Source: Diplolepis rosae (Eukaryota > Arthropoda > Insecta > Hymenoptera > Diplolepididae). From it: a DNA stretch of 64,000 nt. The stretch spans positions 310,001-374,000 of the forward strand of contig JAPYXD010000403.1 of NCBI GenBank assembly GCA_030998225.1, given 5' to 3'. The position numbers were made by a program, and so were the translations under genes. The notes under the pieces are model-generated. The model searched no databases and was not told the DNA's origin. It saw only the letters and a list, made by a program, of their open reading frames with translations. Within the stretch, counting starts at the first letter, position 1. Every line of letters starts with the position of its first letter. Below are positions 11,564 through 20,786 of this stretch, one piece after another.

Positions 11564-13105
11564 ATTTGTAATATTCTCGGACGTAAAAAGATCAACATAC
11601 TGATTTTAATTTTTATTATTTTGATTTCTTTTCAACACACGCGAGCACCACGAGATCACCGTCCGGTCGATGGCAATCAATAATCGCGCCACGGATGGCT
11701 TTACCACAAGCGATGGAAGAAATAACTGGACACGGCACCACGACACTTCAGCACACCATGAAGAGGATCCTTGGTGCGTCAGGCGGATGTGAGTCCCGCC
11801 TGCTCAAGAACACCAAGGAGAGAAGTTCGCCGTCGCTTTGTTGACAGGTTGTCAACATACTAGTCTATGCGACGAGGTTAATTTCGTTGATCGCTGCGTG
11901 GCGGCGCTAAAGATCGGCGTACTTTCGCCACCTGTCGCTCGCGGCTTAGAACTCGACGTAAATGTCGGTAATGTCGTAAGCCTTGTAAGCGCCACCGTCT
12001 TCCGGTTTCTCGAGCACGCCAGCGGATATCGCCATATTTAATCACTCTCTGTTCGGCGTTTGTTGTGGCAAGGTGCCAAATGAAGGATTTTGGAAAAGCC
12101 TGCATTTTATTAAGTAGAAGCTAGGATGGCAAGCCGTGGATGTTGGCGAGGGCGTCGTCGACTTTCAGGTAGCCTTTGACCTATTTCTCTTTATGATTTT
12201 TTGAATTCAAATTAGACAAATAGAGTGAGCAGTATAATTTTGGTTGGTGTGCGACTAAAACACCTCGCCACTAAGATTTCGAGTCGGCAGACTCTGGGTC
12301 AGCCCCATTAGTTCATTGTAAAATTAGAGTCAGTGTCCGCGTAAATAGTTGATTCGAACTCATGAGGTCGTCAAACAGGCACGGGTTCATGCGCCCCGAA
12401 CAATCAAAATTATATAGTTCGAACTAGCAGTGTCCGAGAGTGGTCAGTGGTCCCTGTAGCTTCGGTTTCGAAGGTACAGGGTGACCCGTATGAGTGGGCC
12501 GGTCAATTCATAGTTTGCATGTAAATAATAATTTTGGTTATTTTAGAACAAATAACCTGGCGCTCAACTCGATAATATCAGCTGAATTTAATGTTGCGTT
12601 CGGGATTGGTTGTGTAATAGGGATAGGTTGCCCGGGGTAAAAGTAGATTACCACGAATTTTGTACATACGGCTATTCGTAAATAAATATTGTTTGTCGGC
12701 AGGTGACTCGAACTAATAGTAATAATTATTGTGATAATATAACCTAACCTGACCTAACCTAATTTCCCGGAATCTATCTCCTAGCATCAAAATTTAAAAT
12801 TAAGGTTACAATATATATATGATACAATAGCTTACATTCTACGTCTCAAATTGTAAGACAGAAATAGGTGCTACAGTAGAGAAAGCTGGCAGCCCTGCAC
12901 AGGTTGTTTATTTATAACCTCGGTTACGCTGTTACGTATGACGGCTGTAAGGCAATAATGGATACCTGAATATCTGTTCTAATTGTGCAAGAATGCACCA
13001 CGTTTCTATTATTATGAGCGCATTATACCTTGATAGGGAAATAAATCCTTGAAATCCAAATTTAAAAATACAACTTCAATTTGGCTAGTGTAAAGCTTTA
13101 TGTTT
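11564..13105. other. Non-coding stretch with short CCTAACC-type repeat
   Basis: No supported gene. The segment 11640-12700 is GC-richer than its surroundings and may be untranslated or LTR sequence of an unidentified retroelement. Bases 12741-12762 read as AACCTAACCT GACCTAACCT-type units, similar to the arthropod TTAGG telomere repeat, but only four imperfect units are present. Confidence 0.5.
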
Positions 13106-13717
13106 TTATTTTCTTAGTTTTTTAAGTCCGAACTGAAGTTCGGAGTCACTAACAACTCCGTTCCTTTCTATGTTCTGTGGAATTATTGTTTCCGCGTCAC
13201 TTGAAACCTCTGTCTCCGAGTCAGAGGATAAGTCTATTATGGATGTCTCGGATTCTGAGTCTATATCTATGATAGCTACTTCTAGTTTTGGATCAGATTT
13301 TTCTAAAAGTTGGGGTTTGCAAGTTTTCTTGCTTAGTTTTTTAGGGGAGGATTCCCGTCCGTAAACTTCTCTGAACGTTAGAGATGTGGCTGGAACTGGT
13401 AGTGAGGTTGCCCTTTCAAGCGTTTTTTGAGCAATTATACTTGTCGCTCGTTCGAAAAGTGATTCAGAAAGATCTGAGAACTCCTCGTAATTTTTAATTT
13501 CTTGAATCTGGTCTGGATCTCTGAATTCGATTAGCTGTTTTACTTGTCCTCGGAATTCAGCGAATCTCTTTCTTTGACGCAAGCCTCTCCCCCCTCGAGG
13601 GCGCCTTTGACAAGAGATGTCAATAGTAACCGGTAGATGTGACATGGGCTTAGTAGGAAGAAGTAGGCGAAGTTTTTCTCTCTCTCTCTTCGCGAATTTA
13701 AATTTAGGCAAAACCAA
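13106..13717 (-). CDS. Hypothetical acidic/Ser-rich protein (203 aa)
   Basis: I do not recognise this protein. The N-terminal half is basic (KFAKREREKLRL, then a Gly/Arg patch RRPRGGRGLRQRKR near 40). The C-terminal third is acidic and Ser-rich with two similar blocks, IIDIDSESE and IIDLSSDSE. Each is a hydrophobic core followed by Ser/acidic residues and looks like a SUMO-interacting motif. A Pro/Ser region with SSPKKLSKK lies between them. Such a layout suggests a nuclear or chromatin protein, but no fold is evident. It lies next to the double-hairpin repeats and could be a fragment of a transposable-element gene. Confidence 0.35.
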   Translation of the reverse strand: MVLPKFKFAKREREKLRLLLPTKPMSHLPVTIDISCQRRPRGGRGLRQRKRFAEFRGQVKQLIEFRDPDQIQEIKNYEEFSDLSESLFERATSIIAQKTLERATSLPVPATSLTFREVYGRESSPKKLSKKTCKPQLLEKSDPKLEVAIIDIDSESETSIIDLSSDSETEVSSDAETIIPQNIERNGVVSDSELQFGLKKLRK

Positions 13718-13799
13718 GCGTAATGTTCAATTTAGTTTCGTCTGCTCTGAACGCATGAGAAAGAAAAATAAGTGGAAGTTACTCGAGTTGTTTGCGATG

Positions 13800-13893
13800 T
13801 TTCAATTTCTTTGGCGGACTATCGCGGGAACAGAATTGAAACTTTATAAACTGGGACCCTCACAAAATTACCGCGATGGCTCATCTATTTTGC
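13800..13893 (+). repeat. Double-hairpin repeat, copy 1
   Basis: The first palindrome pairs TTTCAATT with AATTGAAA around GGCGGACTATCGCGGGA. The second half (13846-13893) is degenerate compared with copies 2 and 3. See copy 2 for the consensus layout. Confidence 0.75.
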
Positions 13894-13928
13894 ACAAAAG
13901 ACTTGTAAGGATTGCTCATGTTGAGAGG

Positions 13929-14022
13929 TTTCAGTTCCTTCGGCGGATTATCGCGGGAATAGAACTGAAACATTCAAAACTGGCACCCCCTGCGGATCTA
14001 TCGCGGTGGTTCACCAGTTTTG
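13929..14022 (+). repeat. Double-hairpin repeat, copy 2
   Basis: Hairpin A (13929-13970): TTTCAGTT pairs with AACTGAAA, loop holding GGCGGATTATCGCGGGA. Hairpin B (13977-14021): AAAACTGG pairs with CCAGTTTT, loop holding TGCGGATCTATCGCGGTG. Both loops share the core GCGGAnnTATCGCGG, so each unit is itself two diverged half-units. Confidence 0.85.
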
Positions 14023-14072
14023 CTCAATTTGAGAACTTTCATAGGTAAATACAGGCTAAGCGTTTTGGGCGG

Positions 14073-14166
14073 TTTCAATTCCTTTGGCGGATTATCGCGG
14101 GAACAGAATTGAAACTTTCAAAACTGGCAAACCCTGCGGAGCTATCGCGGCGGTTCACCAGTTTTG
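14073..14166 (+). repeat. Double-hairpin repeat, copy 3
   Basis: Same layout as copy 2: TTTCAATT/AATTGAAA and AAAACTGG/CCAGTTTT stems, and cores GCGGATTATCGCGG and GCGGAGCTATCGCGG. Confidence 0.85.
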
Positions 14167-16826
14167 CACATGTGACGTCTTCTGAAATTACTTACTTTCT
14201 TTTTTCTCTGAATCTTATTTTTCTTTACTATTTCTCCAAATTTTAAGAGCGGTTTTACATTATAAATTATTTTATATCTTTCGACGAATTTCTCAATCTT
14301 TTGTAAATAGCTAAGACTAGAAACCTTTCAAGATAAATTCGAAACGCAGCTGCACCAATATGAATACCGAAAATTTACTTAGATTATCATAAAATATAAT
14401 AAACTTTATACCTCTATATTTGGACCAAAACGCGTCGCCCACAATCGTATTTCCTTTTGAAATACAAACGTCTACCAGCCTCTAACAAGATAAATTCATA
14501 AAACTCCAAACAAATACAAGTAGTAAATAGTCCAGTATTTAGCCATTACAGGAAATCATAAACAGCTTAGGCTGTCACTCAAAAGGGACCGCGCTGGTAC
14601 CCCGCCCATGAAAAGACAAATAGATACAAAGTGCACTCTCTGTCTAGATAAGATCTCAGGCCTATTCAACATAGAAAATAAAACTTTCGAAAATAATATT
14701 TTATAAAATAATTAAATTAAATAAGAAATTAAAATTACTTTTAATATTATTCAGTATGCTATGAATAGGAAAAGAAATTATTTCGACCAATAAGAGAAAT
14801 GCAACTTGCATCTATTTTATTTTTTAACTAACGTTTGAAACTTATAGAATGTAAACTAATAGCAATTTATTTAAAAGTTGTTAATAATCAGGGATCTACT
14901 TTACCGACGTGATAATTTACGGTATAGTTATTTAAGAAGGTAAAATACCAGGTTATAAATTACTGAAAATTCTTCATACATTTCTCATTGTATTTTAAAC
15001 TAATTCTAATAAATACAAACATCAATTTATTTGATAATTGAATACATTTCATATTTATTTTCAATAGTAATTTAATAAACCAAACTATTTTACTTTCATA
15101 AAAATATACATTTATTCTTTACAATCATATTTCAAACTTCATAAAATCTTAAATCAATCTGAGTTACAAAAACCCCAAACTAACTCGTAATTAACATTCA
15201 GAAATATAATTGTATTAGATAATTAATAATGCAACTAAACCAATGTTATTCAGAATTTTAAGTAATAGTAATGTTCTGTTTTACCGACGCCATCATGTAA
15301 TCAGATATATATTTTATTAGTAATTTTGCACGCAACCTTCAAATCAAAATAATTTGTTTTAAATGTTAAATTATAACATCATTACCTACAAATAAAAATT
15401 TTAAAAAAAAGCAATAGAAAATTAAATTCAAAGTCAGATTTTAGAATTAGTACTTATATCTTCAGAAATGAATTTCAGTAAGATAAAACTTATATATAAA
15501 TTTGTCTTCCCAAATGTAAGAAATATATGTATTTAAACAAAACATTTAACGGTTAATAAGAATAATTTAGAAAACTAACTTTGAAATATGTATTAATCTT
15601 AAGCAATAATGATTCTTTTGAATTTGAAATTGAAACATGACTAATTTAATGTAAATTCACGATTTTGTAAATTAATTTAGGATATAAGTGAAACATATTA
15701 TAGTTTGACTCTTCGTTTAGTTAAAAATTATGAAATCTGTAAACATAATTGTTTAAATAATTAATCTTTAAAGTATTTTATTTTATAATATACATGTAGC
15801 GCAATCTCTTGGGAAATCGATGAATCTGGAAAAGTTTGGAAACTCCTACAAGGCCCAACCTAATGGGTCAGCCCTTAAGATTTTCGTCGACTATTGCGGG
15901 GGCGTAACTATGTCACTATAGACAGCCAACCAATCAGACAACTAAAACTACTAGTCTCAACTCCCCTAAAAGTTTCTCAAGTAGAAAGGGAAAAGATGAG
16001 AATACATAAAAGCTATGCATTTTCATTTTTTTTAAGTAAGTTCCGCAGTTCCGTTAAGTTCCGTTAAGTTCCGCTTCTCTACCATCACTAAAACGTTCTC
16101 TTCACTCTAAAAAAAAATTCACTATTTTCTATATAAAAGATTGCACCAGTACTCGTCGGTCGCGCTAGCCTCGAAATTTTATACTAAGTTTTAAATTCCA
16201 CTCTCCACATCTATATTTAAAAAAAAAAAAAGTTCTTTTTCTATCGAAAATTAATATATACGCGGTCACCAATTTGAATAAAAATATTTAAAAGGGTAGA
16301 CGGGTTGCTGTTCCACGACACATCGATTCCTCCAAGGATTATACGAGAATTATACCAGGATTATACAAGGATTTTATTTTAACAAATAAAACAAAGTAAG
16401 TTGAACAATAAAATTGCTATCTAATTATTTCTCTTTCTATTTTATTTGAATATTTAATTGTTGTATCCTCCATATGAATATCTGGGTGCCAGTAACCAAC
16501 CTGGTATCGATATTCATACCTATCTTTCCTTAAGCCTATCCCCGAGAATTCAAACAATCTGGTGTGCTCCTTAATGAGATGTGCAATTTTGTTTGAATCC
16601 TCACCTCCTTTCCTCCAAACTTTTGAAATAATTCCCCTAGGATTAGAAGGAAATTTTTACTTTATTCTGACTGCCAAATTAAATTTAAATTCGTTCCTGA
16701 GTTATTAGAGTGAAAACTCTAGACTCAAAAATACTACTTTTTAAATTGTCCTTCAGACAATTTAAAACTTGTGTGACCTTAGACGTCACACACAAAACAC
16801 TGGCAAGCAGTATTTAAGTTGAGAGG
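14167..16826. other. AT-rich non-coding stretch with a possible promoter/LTR segment
   Basis: No gene is visible in 2.6 kb of strongly AT-rich DNA (14200-15790). A GC-richer segment at 15796-16400 has features of an LTR or promoter region: TATA-like ATACATAAAAG near 16003, a short tandem repeat of AGTTCCGTTA (about 16043-16070), a second TATA-like ATATAAAAG near 16130, and AAAGTAAGT, a plausible splice donor, near 16393. No partner LTR was identified, so this is only a suggestion. Confidence 0.4.
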
Positions 16827-16919
16827 TTTTAGTTTCTTCGGCGGATTATCGCGAAAATAGAACTGAAACTTTCATACGTGGCACCCCCTGCGGAGCTATC
16901 GCGGTGGTTCATCAGTTTT
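16827..16919 (+). repeat. Double-hairpin repeat, copy 4 (distant)
   Basis: About 2.7 kb from copy 3. Cores GCGGATTATCGCG and GCGGAGCTATCGCGG are kept, while the arms are partly worn (TTTTAGTTT with AACTGAAA; CGTGG with CAGTTTTG). Confidence 0.75.
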
Positions 16920-17679
16920 GCTCAATTTCAAAATTTTATAGGATAAATGTTTTGGGGCGATTGTTCCCATGAGCTAGCTTGGTTTATGATCATTTATGTG
17001 AAAAGTAAATTTTCTGAGGAGAAAAAATATCCCCTTTTTTTTTGTTATTTTGTGTGGTAACAATAGTGGATTTAACTTTTAAAATATAATTGGCTCATAA
17101 CCGAGACCATAAAGGTCTTAGCTATGTGCAATTAAATTTACTCGAATTAACCCGGCCTGACTCAAGCACAATACCCGGGTTAGTTCGGAAAACGAATTTT
17201 GTGAATAAAATAAAGCTGAAGATTTAGTCACTAAGTTTGCCTCAAGGTCAAACCCTTCACTGACTTGACAGGTTTTATTTTATTCATAAATAAAGTACCA
17301 AAAGTTGGTATATAGCATAAAGCTAATTCCGAGTCACACAAATCAGCCTCAAGGTCAAACCCTTAAGTGTGTTACGGGCGGTCCAAAGTGCGTAATGTTT
17401 TTTTTTATATATACCAAAATTACACATCAATTGCTTCTAAGAGTGAATAAAATGTACACTTTGGAGCATTCGTAACTTGACTGCATTCCGATGGTTAATG
17501 CAATTCAGCATTTCTGGTCGCGCGAGCTGGCCCGAGATGCAAGAATGTGTCTCTTGTTTCCGAATCCAATGCGCAGGTCTTAATAAGGTCGGTGAATTTT
17601 GTAAAGCCCATCTTCATGAGATTACAAATATTTGAATATGTAAGAATGTATATATATATATATATGTTACATATATATA
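16920..17679. other. Non-coding flank with remnants of an LTR-element leader and (TA)n
   Basis: No gene. TCAAGGTCA occurs at 17242-17250 and 17349-17357, each within GCCTCAAGGTCAAACCCTT, the same motif context as in the leader of the large element (34027 and 34137). This suggests a remnant of a related element in the same orientation. The (TA)n run at about 17650-17679 is the insertion target of the large element. Confidence 0.5.
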
Positions 17680-18527
17680 TGTTACGTCACAAATACGTAA
17701 ATACTTACTTTGATCGAAGATTCCTCGTTTTAAGTTAGGATCGAATGATCCTCGCTTAGGGATGAGGATAAGTCAATGAAAGACACAATGATTATGAAAA
17801 TAATACAAATTGAATTTATTTTACTGGTTAAAATTTCCGGATATACATTCGTTAAGACAATTCTTATATAATGTAGGCACAGGCTGGTTGGTACGTAGGT
17901 GAGAAAGAGACAAAGAATAAAGATAGAGAGAGAGGTTCGGTACCTTTATGATTCGTAAGTTGTGTTGAGGTTTAATCCACACGGCGGTGAGTTGTAAGTA
18001 CTGGATCCCCACAGGTGTATTCCAAGTGTGTGAGAGAGACGGAGTTATAGGCCGCACAGGTATATTCCGTAAAGGGCGGCGATTCAAATTTACGACACTG
18101 TTCGAAGATCTTTACAAGATCTATTCAAGTCTACGATGACTTTTACGACTCCCGAACTTGGATTTTAAATTGTCCCAATCGAATTTTATTAATCTCAAAC
18201 TCAGAGATTTCCGAAGTTAAATTGAAATACCGCACTGGACTATTGTCGCGAGACCGGTTATAAATCCGAAGGAAAATTTAAGTGTCGAACTAGACGAAGA
18301 ATTTACTGACTGCTTGCTCTTGGTGTGGGCCTCTTTTATATTTTTCTATACAAATTGACGGTCAGCGAAAATCGTGACGTAGTCATATCTTCTTAGAGGA
18401 GAAGGGGCCCTATACTGCTCCCTACTTCCCCTACTCCCTATTCCCCTTTATCGATTTTCTCATAGATTTCTAACTCAAACCAGCCTGTGTGTATTATATA
18501 CATTCAAATATGTTGCGGGACGTGACA
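17680..18527 (-). repeat. 3' LTR of the giant element (848 bp)
   Basis: Begins TGTTACGTCAC and ends GGACGTGACA, so TG...CA with near-inverted ends (TGTTACGTC / GACGTGACA, one mismatch). Against 34305-35154 I see one substitution (GTGTCGAAC versus GTATCGAAC) and one GA unit fewer in a GAGA run. On the minus strand it contains TATAAAAG (18340-18333) and AATAAA (17820-17815). The 88-codon frame inside it (17821-18087) is also in the other LTR and is not considered a gene. Confidence 0.95.
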
Positions 18528-18537
18528 CCTCCCCCCT
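18528..18537 (-). other. Polypurine tract for plus-strand DNA synthesis
   Basis: AGGGGGGAGG on the minus strand, immediately upstream of the 3' LTR start TGTCACG. This is the position and composition of a retroviral plus-strand primer. Confidence 0.85.
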
Positions 18538-18540
18538 CAG

Positions 18541-19004
18541 TTCGAGCGCGGGGGCAAGGCTTCCGCGATCGAATCTTCGGAAGAAGAATACATTAGTTTG
18601 TTTTGAAGAAATACATTCAAATACTTTTTTTTCATTTAATTTAATAACAATATGTGAATGATAAATATAACATTCATTTCGACGCTTGTTCTACAATTTG
18701 TATTATCTGCTTTTTGTAACTTGATACAATCCAATATTAACATATTTTTTGTATAAAAATTTATATTATCTTAATATTATAATTTTTTGTTATAAATTAT
18801 TACATAGTTTTTTGAAATAGTTTGAACTTAGCATTAATATAAGTTTACACATGGTTTTTTTTTATATATATATATATCTAACTAAATACATCAATATTAT
18901 TTTTTATACGTGAATTGGGTATCTCATGTTCGTAAATTATAAATAACATGCTGTAATATATAAAATATAATTTTTATAATGTAGTAGATTAGTGAAAATA
19001 TTCT
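18541..19004 (-). other. 3' untranslated region of the giant element
   Basis: AT-rich sequence between the last accessory ORF and the polypurine tract. No further ORF is supported. Confidence 0.6.
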
Positions 19005-19454
19005 TTAAGGGTTATTTTTATATTTTTTATTACGTAAAGGGTTGCGGCAGTTATGAGCTAAATGTCCTCTTTGAAAACACCTTTCACATGAATTAGTCCA
19101 TTTTTGTAAAGCTTCTTTATTGTTTTTATCACTTATATTATAAAATTTAGATTCTGTTATTAAGCATTTTTCTAACTTTTCTTCTAAAAATATATATTTC
19201 GTGGAAAGTGTTTCCAAGACTCTAGCTGCTGCATTTTGTTTTGCTACTTTCTTTTGGGACGCAGGTTCTCCAACACAAGCATACGTTAAATTATTTTTTA
19301 AAATTTCACAAGTTGCCTCGAATGGCGGTAGTTCTTGATGTATTCCAAGAGATTTTACTGTGTATTCTGGTATTGAAAAATCATATTCAATACTTATTTC
19401 ATTAAGTATTTGTACTGCGCTACCCTTTGTCAAATCTCTTTGTTGCATTGCCAT
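19005..19454 (-). CDS. dsRBD-c: dsRNA-binding domain plus CCHC zinc knuckle (149 aa)
   Basis: The last ORF of the element. The first ATG is 19454. It is preceded by a strong 3' splice-site pattern (ATTCTTTTGCAG, AG at 19465-19464), so it is probably made from a spliced mRNA. Residues about 13-84 have the dsRBD pattern: helix (AVQILNEISIEY), strands (PEYTVKS, FEATCEIL, LTYACVGE) and the final helix with KKVAKQNAA (68-76), which matches the RNA-contacting KKxAKxxAA signature. Residues 123-136 (CERCFQRGHLAHNC) form a perfect CX2CX4HX4C knuckle, and the tail is basic. Binding of dsRNA or structured RNA is expected; suppression of RNA silencing is an inference. It looks related to dsRBD-b, which has the same two-domain plan. 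Confidence 0.8.
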   Translation of the reverse strand: MAMQQRDLTKGSAVQILNEISIEYDFSIPEYTVKSLGIHQELPPFEATCEILKNNLTYACVGEPASQKKVAKQNAAARVLETLSTKYIFLEEKLEKCLITESKFYNISDKNNKEALQKWTNSCERCFQRGHLAHNCRNPLRNKKYKNNP

Positions 19455-19562
19455 TGTCCTTATCTGCAAAAGAATTATCTATTTGAGTTGTTTAAGATTT
19501 AATTTGATATAAATGGAAATTAGTTATTATTATTGTTAATAATTATGTATATGGATTATAAA

Positions 19563-19925
19563 TTATTCGTTTTCCGCGTTTGCTAACTCAAAGAGATATT
19601 CAGTGCAAAGAAAACATTGGTCTGCTCTGAAACGTATGAAAAAAATTTGCTCTTCGCAGACAGAACATTTTAATTCGTTAAGATCCGTGGTTACAATGTG
19701 GCGGTTAAGGAAAGGTACAGATATTTCTGATTCAAAAAAGGTAATTTTAAATCTGTAACATTCTTTACATATGAATTTTTGATCTAAAGTATTCTGATAT
19801 ATTTCGTTTTCTGGAGAGTAACAACAAAAATGTTTCATAATTATTTGATCGATATACGGTTGGTAGTACTGTTCGTCGTTTTCTGGATTTTCGGCTTGAA
19901 TGGATTCAAAATCTTGCGGCAACAT
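19563..19925 (-). CDS. Cys-2: small Cys-rich protein, probable zinc binder (120 aa)
   Basis: I do not recognise the family. Three CxxC pairs are visible (CKEC, CSVC and CFLC near residues 53, 87 and 104) plus a CC pair near 34, suggesting two zinc sites. The N-terminus is acidic. The order and spacing of the last half (CxxC, about 16 residues, CxxC-T-E) resemble Cys-1, where CNGC and CKGCTEQF occupy the same places, so the two are likely paralogues from a duplication. A TTGTTATAG acceptor-like site lies just before the ATG. No signal peptide or membrane segment is seen. An intracellular RNA- or protein-binding role is possible but unproven. Confidence 0.65.
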   Translation of the reverse strand: MLPQDFESIQAENPENDEQYYQPYIDQIIMKHFCCYSPENEIYQNTLDQKFICKECYRFKITFFESEISVPFLNRHIVTTDLNELKCSVCEEQIFFIRFRADQCFLCTEYLFELANAENE

Positions 19926-20046
19926 TTTTCTATAACAAATTCGTTATTGAGCTTTAAAATACTAACTAGATCCTAACAGTGTTTTGCTTAAAGAGAATTT
20001 TCTAGACATATTTGAAATTTTATTTATGACTACAATTTATAATATT

Positions 20047-20454
20047 TTATCGAAAAACATTTTCAACTATAACCTCGTTTCCTAATTGAAGTTGCATTTT
20101 ATTTTTTAAGAATTGCTCAGTACAACCTTTACAGTCGATTGCCCTACAGCGTGGCGTTATTAATGCTTCCCTACAACCGTTACAATTCATATTAACGCAT
20201 TGTATTTTACAAACTGAGTGCCATGAGGTACAGAATTCGTATTTATTTTGTTCTGTAATTGGTAATTTTTCGAAGCAAAATTGGCAAAATTTCTTTGTTG
20301 TTTGCTGACTGTAATAAATGAATAAGGTTGACTCTTCTAAGTCGAAACAAAAACTATTTATTAAATGTCCATATGTGATTGAATAATCCTGTGGACATAC
20401 ACCGTCCCCAGGTCCTGGGTGAAACGCGATCGGTTCTGCCGCAGTCGGAATCAT
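20047..20454 (-). CDS. Cys-1: small Cys-rich protein, probable zinc binder (135 aa)
   Basis: An intact ORF between Env2 and Cys-2. It has about 14 Cys arranged as CQFC, C...C, CVNMNCNGC and CRAIDCKGC, plus one His in SWHSVC, consistent with two or three zinc sites. The N-terminus is Pro/Gly-rich (AEPIAFHPGPGDG). It shares with Cys-2 the central CxxC followed by an aromatic/hydrophobic run and the C-terminal CxxCTE signature. I cannot assign a known domain. Its place among dsRBD genes suggests an accessory role in host-defence evasion or RNA handling (inference). Confidence 0.65.
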   Translation of the reverse strand: MIPTAAEPIAFHPGPGDGVCPQDYSITYGHLINSFCFDLEESTLFIYYSQQTTKKFCQFCFEKLPITEQNKYEFCTSWHSVCKIQCVNMNCNGCREALITPRCRAIDCKGCTEQFLKNKMQLQLGNEVIVENVFR

Positions 20455-20786
20455 TATATAAATTTAAAAAGAAAGGGATCTAAATTTACTTAACTATACC
20501 CTTGATTATATGACGTTTATACTTTATGTATTTAATTCGTGCAAAAGTACCCAAAATTTGATTCTAACAGAAGTTCTACATTATTGAAAGGTATTCTATT
20601 TCTCCATTAGAAAAACAATTCTTATATTACAATACCCTTACAAAAACTGTTCTTCTAAAGGTACATTCCCAGTGATCGTGCTGTGGTATAGAAAGAGAGG
20701 GATGGATTGTACCTGTACCAGGAAAATTTGAAAGGATGGAAAATATGGGTCCTTTCCAGTTTATAGATACGTTTGAAAAGAAGTAG

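Noticed and set aside
12741..12762. Interstitial telomere array
   Set aside because: Only about four imperfect CCTAACC-type units. Short stretches like this are common in insect genomes and do not show a telomere.
13617..14048. 143-codon plus-strand frame across the hairpin repeats
   Set aside because: The translated product is just the repeat read in frame, with no domain, and it overlaps a better minus-strand frame.
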